Below, in pieces: positions 1-7,878 of a stretch of 64,000 nucleotides of DNA. The position numbers were made by a program, and so were the translations under genes. The stretch is from Pseudomonas sp. PSB18. GTDB lineage: Bacteria > Pseudomonadota > Gammaproteobacteria > Pseudomonadales > Pseudomonadaceae. Under the pieces are notes generated by a model. It made no database searches. It was not told the DNA's origin and saw nothing but the letters and a program-made list of their open reading frames with translations. The stretch's first letter is position 1. Each line of letters starts with the position of its first letter. The stretch spans positions 62,001-126,000 of the forward strand of contig NZ_NOIN01000014.1 in the NCBI RefSeq assembly GCF_014596565.1, read 5' to 3'.

Positions 1-34
1 AGGCGGCATTGACGGAATCCTAGCGCAAAGGTTC

Positions 35-62
35 GGTGCGCAGCCCTGGTCGGCTGCGCACC
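35..62 (-). terminator. Hairpin downstream of the ompW-like gene
   Basis: Perfect 11-bp inverted repeat GGTGCGCAGCC / GGCTGCGCACC (35-45 and 52-62) with a 6-nt loop, starting about 30 bp beyond the stop codon of the leftward OmpW gene. Read on the minus strand it is followed only by a short CCTTT stretch, so it is a plausible but not canonical Rho-independent terminator. Confidence 0.5.
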
Positions 63-90
63 GTTCCCCGGACACAGAGGGCTGTTGTGT

Positions 91-786
91 TCAGAATTTG
101 TAACCCAGCCCAACCATGTACACGAAAGGGTCCACCTCGACATTCACTTTGGACCTGACCCCAAGCGTTGTATTGCTTACATAGGCATCGGTCTCGATGT
201 CGATATAGCGCATCTGTGCGTTGAGCATCAGGCGATCGGTGAGCATGTAGTCTGCGCCCACCTGGGCTGCCCATCCCCAAGAATTGCTGGCGTGAAACGA
301 GTCGAAGCCCGCGGCGCTGGCGCGGCTGCCGACGCTTTCATCGTAGACCCAGGTGTAATTGATACCAACGCCCAGGTAGGGCTGGAAGGCTGCCTTGTTG
401 TTGAGCGGGTAGTAGATCAGGCTCACGGTTGGCGGCAGATGCTTGAGGGATCCCAACTTGCCATCGGCAATGCCACCGGAGGTGCCGGAGATATTCACGT
501 CGTGTTCGAATGGCGTCGCCGCCAGCAGCTCGACGCCCAGGTGGTCGGTGATCATGTAGGCGAAATTCAGGCCCAGCTGGGTATCGCTGTTCAGGCTCGC
601 CTTGCCGCCCAGGTCGGTACCGGCGAGGCTACCGCGATCGACGCGCACGCTGGAGCTGCTTTCCCGAGGGTCGACGGTCACGGCTCCCGCGCGGATCAGA
701 ACATCGCCGGCTTCGAAGGCCTGGGCTGTGGTGGCCGACATCGCCCCGATCAACAGGGCGCTGTTCAGAAGATTCGATTTACGCAT
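91..786 (-). CDS. ompW: OmpW family outer-membrane protein
   Basis: 231 residues. The N-terminus is a signal peptide, probably cleaved after TTAQA, followed by FEAGDVLIRAG, the typical start of a mature OmpW. The C-terminus GLGYKF ends in Phe, the signature recognised by the BAM assembly machinery. OmpW proteins are 8-stranded beta-barrels with a narrow hydrophobic channel, linked in the family to uptake of small hydrophobic compounds and to stress responses; the cargo cannot be read from the sequence. The gene stands alone, is read leftwards and is followed by a hairpin. The 200 bp upstream show no clear operator. Family assignment is firm, exact role unknown. Confidence 0.9.
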   Translation of the reverse strand: MRKSNLLNSALLIGAMSATTAQAFEAGDVLIRAGAVTVDPRESSSSVRVDRGSLAGTDLGGKASLNSDTQLGLNFAYMITDHLGVELLAATPFEHDVNISGTSGGIADGKLGSLKHLPPTVSLIYYPLNNKAAFQPYLGVGINYTWVYDESVGSRASAAGFDSFHASNSWGWAAQVGADYMLTDRLMLNAQMRYIDIETDAYVSNTTLGVRSKVNVEVDPFVYMVGLGYKF

Positions 787-985
787 GCATCACTCCACAA
801 TTCGAACGAAGGCCATCCAGCTCGAACCGCGGACGGTTCCAGGTGGTGCCGGAGATTCGAGTATCGAAAACCCCTGGCGGATGAACATCGGCCGATTGGC
901 ATAGTGCGGTGGGGTGATGTGTTTCAGTCCTTGTCAGCCTGCGAGAAGGCCTCAGAGGACAAAGTCCTTCATTCCCCGCCAATCC

Positions 986-1079
986 CCTGTGGGAGCGAGC
1001 CTGCTCGCGATGGCATTGGGTCAGCTTGCATTGAGGTTGGATGTGCCGCCGTCATCGCGAGCAGGCTCGCTCCCACAGA
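986..1079. repeat. REP pair (inverted doublet)
   Basis: Two inverted copies of the REP sequence GTGGGAGCGAGCCTGCTCGC, at about 988-1013 and 1053-1078, separated by about 40 bp that contain the usual CAGCTTGCAT-type spacer. It fills the gap between the ompW promoter region and the end of the epoxide hydrolase gene. Confidence 0.9.
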
Positions 1080-1089
1080 GGCATCATCG

Positions 1090-2229
1090 CTAGCGCAACG
1101 CCCGAAAGAACGCCCTGATATCCGCCGCCAGCAACGCCGGCTGTTCCAGCGCCGCAAAGTGGCCGCCGCGGGGCATCGTGGTCCAGCGCTCCACTGCACA
1201 GCACCGCTCCACCCAGCTTCTTGGCGGCATGGGCAGTTCCTTGGGGAACAGCGCGACCCCGACCGCAGGCTTCACCCGCTCGCCGCTGTTGAACTGCAAG
1301 GGGCGCTTGCTGCCCTCCACGTACTGACGAAACGACGAGCCAATGCAGTTCGTCAGCCAGTAGAGCGTCACATTGGTCAGCAGCCAGTCACGGTCGATGG
1401 CCGGGTCGGTATCACACCAGGCCAACAGTTTTTCCCCCATCCAGGCCAATAGTCCGGCCGGTGAATCGTTCAAGCCCACGGCCAGGCTCTGGGGTTTGGT
1501 TCGCTGCAGGTGAGCGTAGGCGCCTTCGGCATCGCCAAATGCGGCGGCGCGCTGGAGGAAAAGCGTTTCTTCCGCTGTTTGCGGCGGCTCGGTTTCGCCC
1601 AGGGGAGGGCGGTAGGAGCCCGGAATGTAGTTGAGGTGAATCCCTGTCACCTGCTCGGGAAACCGCACACCCAGCCAGGTCGAGACCCCCGCGCCAATGT
1701 CCCCGCCCTGGGCACCAAAGCGCTCATAACCCAGCCCGCCCATCAACGTCTGCCACAATCCGGCAATCTCATGGGGCCCCATGCCCGCTTGCGTGAACGG
1801 CGCGGAAAAGGTGTAGCCGGGCAGCGACGGCACCACCACATGGAACGCATCCGCCGGGTCGCCACCATGACTGCCCGGATCCGTCAGCAACGGAATGATG
1901 CGCTGCATCTCGATGAACGAGCCGGGCCAGCCATGGGTCAGGACGAGCGGCATTGGATCCGGCCCGATACCGCGTTGATGAACAAAGTGAATCCGGTGCC
2001 CGCCGAGATTGGCGACAAACTGCGGCAAGCAATTGAGCTCCGCCTCCCGCGCGCGCCAGTCGAACTCCGTCGACCAATAGGCGAGCAGATCGCGCAGCAC
2101 GCCCATGTCCATGCCCTCGCTCCAGCCTTGATCGAGCAACGGCTCGGGCAGCCGTGTATGGCGCAAGCGATGACGCAGGTCTTCCAGGGCGTGTTCGGGG
2201 ATGTCGATGGAGAAGGATTCGATGAGCAT
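1090..2229 (-). CDS. Epoxide hydrolase (EHN + alpha/beta-hydrolase)
   Basis: 379 residues, normal for the microsomal-type bacterial epoxide hydrolases. The N-terminal 110 residues form the EHN lid domain (start MLIESFSIDIPEHALEDLR). The alpha/beta-hydrolase core follows with the oxyanion motif HGWPGSF (about residue 105) and the nucleophile motif QGGDIGAG (about residue 180), where Asp attacks the epoxide. The conserved histidine is in PRGGHFAALEQP near the C-terminus. Members open epoxides to diols; the natural substrate is unknown. The downstream neighbour on the same strand ends beside a REP pair. A GNAT gene ends 13 bp upstream and could be cotranscribed. Confidence 0.87.
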   Translation of the reverse strand: MLIESFSIDIPEHALEDLRHRLRHTRLPEPLLDQGWSEGMDMGVLRDLLAYWSTEFDWRAREAELNCLPQFVANLGGHRIHFVHQRGIGPDPMPLVLTHGWPGSFIEMQRIIPLLTDPGSHGGDPADAFHVVVPSLPGYTFSAPFTQAGMGPHEIAGLWQTLMGGLGYERFGAQGGDIGAGVSTWLGVRFPEQVTGIHLNYIPGSYRPPLGETEPPQTAEETLFLQRAAAFGDAEGAYAHLQRTKPQSLAVGLNDSPAGLLAWMGEKLLAWCDTDPAIDRDWLLTNVTLYWLTNCIGSSFRQYVEGSKRPLQFNSGERVKPAVGVALFPKELPMPPRSWVERCCAVERWTTMPRGGHFAALEQPALLAADIRAFFRALR

Positions 2230-2242
2230 GGTCTTGGCCTGG

Positions 2243-2692
2243 CTACTTTGTTGGGGTCAATGACTTCACATGTGTAGCAAAATCATCCCGTATTGGCTGG
2301 AACCCACAGCGAACATAAAACGCGGCACCCTCTGGTGTGTCCGTGGATAGACGTACCGTACGAAATCGCTGGGTTGCGTGTTCCAGAAGGTGATTGACCA
2401 GGAACCTACCCACATTCTGACCTCTTGATGCAGGCGCGACATAAACCCTGCGCAACCTTCCGGTGTCTGACCCGGCATAAGGCTCATAGGAAAGGCCACC
2501 GACAGCGATCAGTTGATCGTCGCGAAAGGCACCAAAAAATCCCTCGCCGCACCGATCAAATTGGTTCACGCCGCTTTCCCACTCTGCAATCAAGCGCGTC
2601 AGGAACCTGAAACCTTCCGCAACCGCTTCTGCTTCTAACACCTGAACGCCAGGAGATAGTGCGCAGATCGGCTGTATTGACAGTCTGTTCAT
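2243..2692 (-). CDS. GNAT family N-acetyltransferase
   Basis: 149 residues, the usual size of a single GNAT domain. The acetyl-CoA binding motif A is visible as VYVAPASRGQNVGRFLV (about residues 84-100), the Q/RxxGxG/A loop that holds the pyrophosphate. The C-terminal part with AAFYVRCGFQPI is the typical strand-5/6 segment. The protein should transfer an acetyl group from acetyl-CoA to a small amine or protein N-terminus; the substrate cannot be inferred. It ends 13 bp before the epoxide hydrolase gene on the same strand. Its base composition is less GC-rich than the hydrolase, fitting a recently acquired accessory stretch. Confidence 0.82.
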   Translation of the reverse strand: MNRLSIQPICALSPGVQVLEAEAVAEGFRFLTRLIAEWESGVNQFDRCGEGFFGAFRDDQLIAVGGLSYEPYAGSDTGRLRRVYVAPASRGQNVGRFLVNHLLEHATQRFRTVRLSTDTPEGAAFYVRCGFQPIRDDFATHVKSLTPTK

Positions 2693-2810
2693 AACCGATT
2701 CGTCGTTGCGGTCTAGGGTTGCCTATTGACCGAAGGTGTGATCACACACCGTCGTCTTGTTGGTTGCTCGCATCCTGCCTCAATACGGGAATATGGAAAA
2801 AGGCTGCTCA

Positions 2811-3599
2811 TCATCCCCAGGTCTCTTCCAGCACTGAGCGAAACAGCGTTGAAAGCAAGGGTTCGACTTCTTTGCGTTCGCTACGGGTCGGCTTGATGGC
2901 CTCAAGACGAAGCAGCTCGCGCTCGATGAACTGTTGGATGGGCATGATCTGCGGGGACAGCCCCAATTCTGGAGATGCGCGTTTGATTGCCAGCAGGTCG
3001 TCGATCGCACTCTGGAGTTCTGATTGCCCCTCGATGACCGTTCGCAGCGTGTCAAACTCAATGGGGGCAGGTGTATTGAACTGCTCCAGCCATCGCACCG
3101 ATAACAAGGGGCGCAGGACGTAAAAGTATTTCTTCAGCGGTACTTGAGGGGCCTGCAAGTACCCCCGATAGTTGGTCTTGGCCATGCTGCGATAATGATA
3201 GATTCCACTTTCGACCGAATACACCTGTGGCAGCAGGGCCTTGGCTCGTTCGTGAAAAGATCCTGAGTGTTCATAGACAATAGTGGACTGGAGCCATTCG
3301 ACGAAGCCTGGATTGGACTTCCAGAACAGTCGCAATGCCTTGCGCAGGTCCCAGCCATTTATGTCCATGTCGTCGACGATGGGGTATTCGATGACGTCGC
3401 GTCGTTCCTCGAGTCCGACAGAGAGGTACCATTCAGGCTTGTTGACGTAGATGAAACGGGCGTCGTAATCGCTGTTGGGCGAGGCGAACCCCCAGGCACG
3501 ACTGCCTGACTCCACGGCGAGTAGGACCTTCACTTCATGCTCACTCTCTGCACGACGAAGACGACTTCGGACTTCTTCCTGAACGACCACGGATACCAT
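2811..3599 (-). CDS. RlaP-like nucleotidyltransferase (pol-beta superfamily)
   Basis: 262 residues from the ATG at 3599; an in-frame TTG lies two codons upstream. The N-terminal third holds the nucleotidyltransferase signature GSRAWGFASPNSDYDARF: the GS loop binds the triphosphate, and the two aspartates of DYD would hold catalytic metal. The rest (SMAKTNYRGYL, KKYFYVLRPLL) matches the alpha-helical half of the RlaP family (PF10127), which is often found near RNA-ligase repair genes. No RNA ligase is present here, so the partner is missing or elsewhere. The substrate is unknown. GC content is lower than in neighbouring core genes, suggesting horizontal acquisition. Confidence 0.72.
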   Translation of the reverse strand: MVSVVVQEEVRSRLRRAESEHEVKVLLAVESGSRAWGFASPNSDYDARFIYVNKPEWYLSVGLEERRDVIEYPIVDDMDINGWDLRKALRLFWKSNPGFVEWLQSTIVYEHSGSFHERAKALLPQVYSVESGIYHYRSMAKTNYRGYLQAPQVPLKKYFYVLRPLLSVRWLEQFNTPAPIEFDTLRTVIEGQSELQSAIDDLLAIKRASPELGLSPQIMPIQQFIERELLRLEAIKPTRSERKEVEPLLSTLFRSVLEETWG

Positions 3600-3944
3600 G
3601 AGCAAACTCTAGATCGGATGATGTTGACCGCATCCTACCCATTTATGCCGGAGGCGCACAAACAAAGGCCTCCCAACCGTCTTTCAGGCGCTTGGGCAGC
3701 CTTGGCCATAATTGCTATTACTCCGCAGCCCTGGGTAGATGAAGCATGGACATCCCTGTGTCTGGATGGTGATGATGGGCACCACGCGAGACAGTGAATG
3801 CCATCTGTCAGGCGCTTTTTATTGGCTGCGAAGCCTAAGGGGTTTGGTTGTATTTGGCTGGCAAGATCTGAAGTATGCAGCGCTACGGTCCAGATCGGTA
3901 CTTCAAATAGACATTTGAAAATTGCCATAAAGGAGAAGGATTGA
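3600..3944. other. Gene-free 345-bp region
   Basis: Between the leftward nucleotidyltransferase gene and the rightward gene at 3945. Short ORFs exist on both strands (for example 3635-3928, minus) but have no recognisable domain and poor composition. The region presumably carries the two divergent promoters. A strong ribosome binding site, AAGGAGAAGG, precedes the ATG at 3945. Nothing else recognisable. Confidence 0.5.
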
Positions 3945-4448
3945 ATGGGTGGAAAAGAGCCCGTATTGCAGTTACCCGAGGTGATACGCGATTTATGGAA
4001 GGCACAACAAGCACTGGTTAATCACTATTCGAGTACGAGACTGAAGTTCACTCTCGATGGGCGTCTGGTGGGCGACATCGCAGAAGCCTTGGCACTGGAG
4101 TACTTCGACCTTGTGCTGCCACCTAAACGTACAGGTGGGGTGGATGCGTTGACTCGAAATGGAAGAACCGTACAAGTGAAGGCAACGGGCAGGATCAATT
4201 CAGGACCCGCTTTTACGCCGGGAGTGGGCTTTGCCGATCACCTGCTCTTTTTCAGGATCGACTTCACGTCGAACACTGCATCGGTGGCCTATAACGGGCC
4301 AGAGGCTCCTGTCCGGAGTTTGTTGCCTAAAGAAGACTGGAAAGGAACGAAGGTAATTGCCCTTAGGGACGTCCGGAAACTGGCTGTACAGGTAATCCGT
4401 GAGGACTTTCTTCCATTGAGATCCTTCATGGACGAGAGAGTACTGTAA
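3945..4448 (+). CDS. Restriction-endonuclease-like (PD-(D/E)XK-like) small protein
   Basis: 167 residues, preceded by AAGGAGAAGG. I know no named function. The segment GDIAEALALEYFDL followed by GGVDALTRNGRTVQVKAT has the order of a PD-(D/E)XK nuclease core: a helix glutamate, then an aspartate (VDA), then a Q-V-K motif that fits the (D/E/Q)xK position on the next strand (Asp about residue 66, QVK about residues 77-79). The C-terminal half is a compact alpha/beta region with no motif. It may correspond to one of the uncharacterised DUF families with this fold. No methyltransferase lies nearby, so it is not an ordinary restriction-modification pair. It could equally be an inactive or repair-related protein. 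Confidence 0.6.
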   Translation: MGGKEPVLQLPEVIRDLWKAQQALVNHYSSTRLKFTLDGRLVGDIAEALALEYFDLVLPPKRTGGVDALTRNGRTVQVKATGRINSGPAFTPGVGFADHLLFFRIDFTSNTASVAYNGPEAPVRSLLPKEDWKGTKVIALRDVRKLAVQVIREDFLPLRSFMDERVL

Positions 4449-4494
4449 CGGTGAGGTTTTCGACGGGCACGGCCCGCTAACTTATGACCATTGC

Positions 4495-4779
4495 TCAGCC
4501 ACAAACGCGATACCTGATCTCCCGATCAAACGAGTCCTCAGGGTTTTCGTAAGCTTCCAGCGTTTCCAGGAAGCCTATCTGCTCAAGACCCACCAGGTCT
4601 TCGAGCGACCACCCAAACGGAAAGTCGCTGGAAACGTCTTCGCCCTGGCATTCGACCCAGTGATAAACCCCGAACGGGATGTAGCCGAGCCACTCCGACT
4701 GATAGACGATTTCGTCGGTTTTGCGGGCTTTCACCACGGCTATGATCAAGTCTTTGATGATTGCTTGACGGTCATTCAT
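4495..4779 (-). CDS. Hypothetical protein, 94 aa
   Basis: Acidic soluble protein, no signal peptide or membrane segment. It starts at an ATG preceded by GAGAAG at suitable spacing. Visible features are a helical N-terminus (MNDRQAIIKDLIIAVVKAR) and an aromatic and acidic middle (YIPFGVYHWVECQGEDV). I recognise no family. It converges with the restriction-endonuclease-like gene (46-bp gap), with which it may form part of one small accessory block. Confidence 0.55.
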   Translation of the reverse strand: MNDRQAIIKDLIIAVVKARKTDEIVYQSEWLGYIPFGVYHWVECQGEDVSSDFPFGWSLEDLVGLEQIGFLETLEAYENPEDSFDREIRYRVCG

Positions 4780-4958
4780 GGCGACTTCTCATGGTTTATC
4801 GATCTGGCAGCGGGCGGCACCGGTTATAGGTGTGGATGCCGTTGTTGTCAAAAGCCACGACCCTGGTCGCATAAATTTGAAATGCATCGCGTAGCTCGAC
4901 AGAATCGCAGCCCGGTCCGGCCAACGCTGTCGGACACGAATGATGATTAGGGGGGCGG

Positions 4959-5654
4959 TTGAACGAGCAGACATTGTCCATGCGCCTGGAGCGGGTGGCG
5001 GCGCAGGTGCCGGTAGGGGCGCGGCTGGCCGATATTGGCTCGGATCATGGTTACTTGCCGGTGGCCTTGATGCGCCGTGGCGTCATTGCGGCGGCGGTGG
5101 CCGGGGAGGTGGCGATGACGCCGTTTCGCTCGGCCGAACGGACGGTGCGCGAGAATGGCCTGGAGCCGTGGATCACCGTGCGCCTGGCTGACGGCCTGGC
5201 TGCAATCGAGCCGGGAGACGGGATCACGGCGGTCAGCTTCTGTGGCATGGGAGGTGAGACGATCCGCGACATCCTCGAGCGGGATCAATCGCGCCTGAAC
5301 GGCCGGGAACGCCTGATTCTGCAACCTAATGGCGGCGAGCAACCGCTACGCCTGTGGTTGATGGAAAACGGCTACCGCATTCTCGGCGAGGAAGTGCTGC
5401 GAGAGAACCGCTTCGACTACGAAATCATCGTCGCCGAGCGCACCGGGCCGATCCTGTACACCGTCGAGGAGCTGTACTTCGGCCCGCTGCTGATGGGCGC
5501 GCGAAGCCCTGAATTCCTGAGTAAGTGGCAGCGCAGGTTACGCCAGAAGCAGAAGACCCTGGTGAGTATCGCTCGGGCGCGACAGGCCGTGCCCGAGGAA
5601 GTGGTAGAGGATATTGCCCGACAGATCCGCTGGATCAGCGATTTGCTACGTTGA
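4959..5654 (+). CDS. trmK: tRNA (adenine(22)-N1)-methyltransferase TrmK
   Basis: 231 residues. The class I SAM-binding motif is at residues 22-38 (ARLADIGSDHGYLPVAL), where TrmK has the GSDHAY/GSDHGY form of motif I. A second conserved stretch is CGMGGETI, followed by LILQPN and the RxxL region typical of the TrmK (YqfN) family. The enzyme methylates N1 of A22 in the D-loop of some tRNAs. The start is the TTG at 4959 because AGGGGGG sits just upstream; the next in-frame ATG (4980) would remove part of the conserved start. The stop lies inside the 3' end of the convergent sfnB gene (20-bp overlap). Confidence 0.88.
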   Translation: MNEQTLSMRLERVAAQVPVGARLADIGSDHGYLPVALMRRGVIAAAVAGEVAMTPFRSAERTVRENGLEPWITVRLADGLAAIEPGDGITAVSFCGMGGETIRDILERDQSRLNGRERLILQPNGGEQPLRLWLMENGYRILGEEVLRENRFDYEIIVAERTGPILYTVEELYFGPLLMGARSPEFLSKWQRRLRQKQKTLVSIARARQAVPEEVVEDIARQIRWISDLLR

Positions 5655-6894
5655 CCTCCTTCACTCCGCCTCCAATCTGCCAGACATACGGCGGCTCCGT
5701 ACCATTGATAGCCCAATCGCCAATGATGCGTTCCTTGTAGATCAGCGGGTTGTGCGAAGCCGCGGTGCGCGCATTGCGCCAATGGCGGTCGAGGGCCTTT
5801 GCGGTGCTGGTGGCCGAAGCGCCGAGGGCGTTGAACAGGTCGCTGGTGGCGCGTAGGACCAGTTCGGCGATGGCGACTTGGGCCTGGGCCGATTCCAATT
5901 CGGCGGCGATGTTGGCCTGGTGTTCGGTATCGGCATTGTGGCCGAAGCGGCTTTCATAGGCGCGTTGCGAGGCCTGCGCAGCGCGTAGGGCGGTGGCTTC
6001 GGCCGCGTAGACTTGGGCCGAGGCCTTGCCCACCACTTGCTGCACCTGCACGTCCTGGCTGACCTGACTGGCATTGCCGGTGCTGAAGATCCGCGTGCGT
6101 TTCTGCACCTGCTCGGTGATGTCGCGGACCGCTGCGCGGCCAGAGCCGGTCAGCACGGCCAGCAAGACCAGTTGATAAAACGCGGTCTGGTATTTGAACC
6201 GCGTGGAAAAGTCGATGAGGTTTTCCGGCTCGACCACGGCATTCTCGAACACCGACGTGCCGCTGCCGGTGGTGCGTTGGCCGAAGCCGTCCCAATCGTC
6301 GATTTGCCGGACACCCGGTTGTTGAACACGGACCGCAGCGATCACGTCGGTGCCGTTGTCGTCGCGTTGGGCATACAGGTCGATCCAGTCGGCGAAAATA
6401 CTGCCGGTGCTGTAGTACTTGGTGCCGTTGACCACCCATTGATCTCCTTGGCGGGAAACCCGGGTACCGACCTGGCCGATTTTCACATCACCGATTTCGG
6501 TCCAGGCGTTGCCCACCAGTTCACCGGCCACGAAGCGTTTGAACCATGTGTCCTGGGCACTGCCGGCATGGGCATTGAGACGGTCTTCGACAAAGGCAAA
6601 ATGTCCGCGCAAGGCCTGGGGCAGGTTGGAGTCGGCTTCGGCGAGTTCGATCAACAGTTGCAACAACTGCGGCAACGAAGCACCGGCGCCGCCATGTTCG
6701 ACAGGCACGCGCACGGCACCGAAGCCTGCTTCCTTCAGCCATTTCACCTGCTCATAGGGCAGGCTACGGGATTGTTCACGCTCCAGCGCGCCGGCCTGGA
6801 TACGCGCGAAGATCGGCCGGAAGCGCTCGGCCAAGGCCTCGTAGTCGGTGCCGGTGGAAAGGCGCTGGGGCAGATGTTGTTGCTGTGCGGTCAT
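5635..6894 (-). CDS. sfnB: SfnB family sulfur acquisition oxidoreductase (acyl-CoA dehydrogenase fold)
   Basis: 419 residues from the ATG at 6894, which has AGAAGGAA just upstream; a longer reading frame to 6963 is less likely. The sequence follows the acyl-CoA dehydrogenase fold: an N-terminal helical domain (GFGAVRVPVEHGGAGASL), a middle beta-domain (GNAWTEIG, VVNGTKYYSTG, and the flavin-contact region), and a C-terminal helical bundle. The GTKYYSTGSIFADW segment is typical of the DszC/SfnB branch of flavin-dependent monooxygenases, which use reduced flavin from a partner such as MsuE. SfnB is associated with use of organosulfur compounds when sulfate is scarce; its exact reaction is unsettled. 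It diverges from msuE-sfnG, and its 3' end overlaps trmK by 20 bp. Confidence 0.86.
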   Translation of the reverse strand: MTAQQQHLPQRLSTGTDYEALAERFRPIFARIQAGALEREQSRSLPYEQVKWLKEAGFGAVRVPVEHGGAGASLPQLLQLLIELAEADSNLPQALRGHFAFVEDRLNAHAGSAQDTWFKRFVAGELVGNAWTEIGDVKIGQVGTRVSRQGDQWVVNGTKYYSTGSIFADWIDLYAQRDDNGTDVIAAVRVQQPGVRQIDDWDGFGQRTTGSGTSVFENAVVEPENLIDFSTRFKYQTAFYQLVLLAVLTGSGRAAVRDITEQVQKRTRIFSTGNASQVSQDVQVQQVVGKASAQVYAAEATALRAAQASQRAYESRFGHNADTEHQANIAAELESAQAQVAIAELVLRATSDLFNALGASATSTAKALDRHWRNARTAASHNPLIYKERIIGDWAINGTEPPYVWQIGGGVKEVNVANR

Positions 6895-7205
6895 GGCGAA
6901 GTTCCTTCTGATGACGAGAGGGGCGGGCAGGGAGAACCTGCCGCTGCAGCACCGGTATTGCACGCTCCATGCCCAACCTAGAAAGCCCCTGGAACCGGGG
7001 GGTTGAGGTCGCTGTTCGAGTGAAGGCGCTGTCGTCCTGCGGGCAATCTGTTGCCTGACTGTGTGCCTGCCAACAGTGCCCCTTGTAAGCCGTAACGCCC
7101 TAGGTGTTGGCCTGGCAACAGCCGAGCAACAACCTGTCTGCCGGGTGACAGTGAAGGGATTGGGGTTTTACTGATAACGCGCTGATTAAAAAAGAAAAAA
7201 TTCGT

Positions 7206-7221
7206 TGGCACGGTTGCTGCT
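7206..7221 (+). promoter_or_regulatory. Sigma-54 (-24/-12) promoter of the msuE operon
   Basis: TTGGCACGGTTGCTGCT (7205-7221) fits the RpoN consensus TGGCAC-N5-TTGCW. The invariant GG (7207-7208) and GC (7219-7220) are 12 bp apart, as required. It lies about 50 bp upstream of the msuE start and just downstream of an A-rich tract (7187-7201). The nearby sfnR gene encodes a sigma-54 activator, which makes SfnR control of this promoter likely. I found no equally good site facing sfnB. Confidence 0.72.
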
Positions 7222-7272
7222 CTATGCCTTGTGCAGATGCTGGTGAGGCATCGAAGACCATTAGGGTGAGTG

Positions 7273-7878
7273 ATGAGCAGGCAATTCAAAGTGGTGGCGA
7301 TATCAGGCAGCGTGCAGCGACCGTCCCGCACGTTGGTCCTGCTCCAGGCCCTGGTGGAGAAGCTCGGGCAGCAATTGCCGATCGAGGTACGCCTGATCGA
7401 GTTGGCCGAAGTCGGCCCCCAGTTCGCTGGAGTACTGCGTCGTGAAGGGTTGCCTGCCGCCGTGCAAGATCACCTGCGCGCCATTGAAAGTGCCGATCTG
7501 CTGATCGCCGCCAGCCCGGTCTATCGGGCGTCGTACACGGGGCTGTTCAAGCATCTGTTCGATTTCGTTCATCACGAAGCCCTCAGGAACGTTCCCGTGC
7601 TATTGGCCGCCACGGGGGGCTCCGAGCGCCATGCCCTGGTCATCGACCACCAGCTACGCCCGCTGTTCGGGTTTTTCCAGGCCCTCAGCCTGCCGGTGGG
7701 CGTCTACGCCGCTGAAACCGATTTTACCCACTACCGGATCTCCAGCACCGAGGTGTTGGAGCGTATCGAACGTGCCGTCGAATCGGCACTGGCGAGCCTT
7801 GCCCCGGATGCCCGACGCAAGGCCAGCGCTGCCCGAACATCCCCTTCATTTCAACAAGCCGTGGAGTACATACAATGA
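7273..7878 (+). CDS. msuE: NADH-dependent FMN reductase MsuE
   Basis: 201 residues from the ATG at 7273 (a GTG sits one codon before). The flavodoxin-like fold shows the FMN phosphate loop as VAISGSVQRPSRT near the N-terminus and the second flavin contact as AASPVYRASYTGLFKHLFD (about residues 79-97), where PVYRxSYTG is diagnostic of the MsuE/SsuE group. It supplies FMNH2 to two-component flavin monooxygenases; SfnG is encoded directly downstream with a 4-bp ATGA overlap, so the two are translationally coupled. Transcription probably starts at the sigma-54 promoter at 7206. Role: desulfonation or sulfone use under sulfate limitation. Confidence 0.9.
   Translation: MSRQFKVVAISGSVQRPSRTLVLLQALVEKLGQQLPIEVRLIELAEVGPQFAGVLRREGLPAAVQDHLRAIESADLLIAASPVYRASYTGLFKHLFDFVHHEALRNVPVLLAATGGSERHALVIDHQLRPLFGFFQALSLPVGVYAAETDFTHYRISSTEVLERIERAVESALASLAPDARRKASAARTSPSFQQAVEYIQ

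Noticed and set aside
85..1452. 455-codon plus-strand open frame across ompW, a REP pair and the epoxide hydrolase
   Set aside because: Runs antisense through two real genes and a repeat; no ribosome site or domain.
3635..3928. 97-aa minus-strand ORF in the gap before the nuclease-like gene
   Set aside because: No ribosome site of note, no family, Cys/Pro-rich composition unlike a bacterial protein.
6895..7205. Second sigma-54 promoter facing sfnB
   Set aside because: GC-N10-CC matches exist (for example 7069-7082) but lack the TGGCAC context at the correct spacing.
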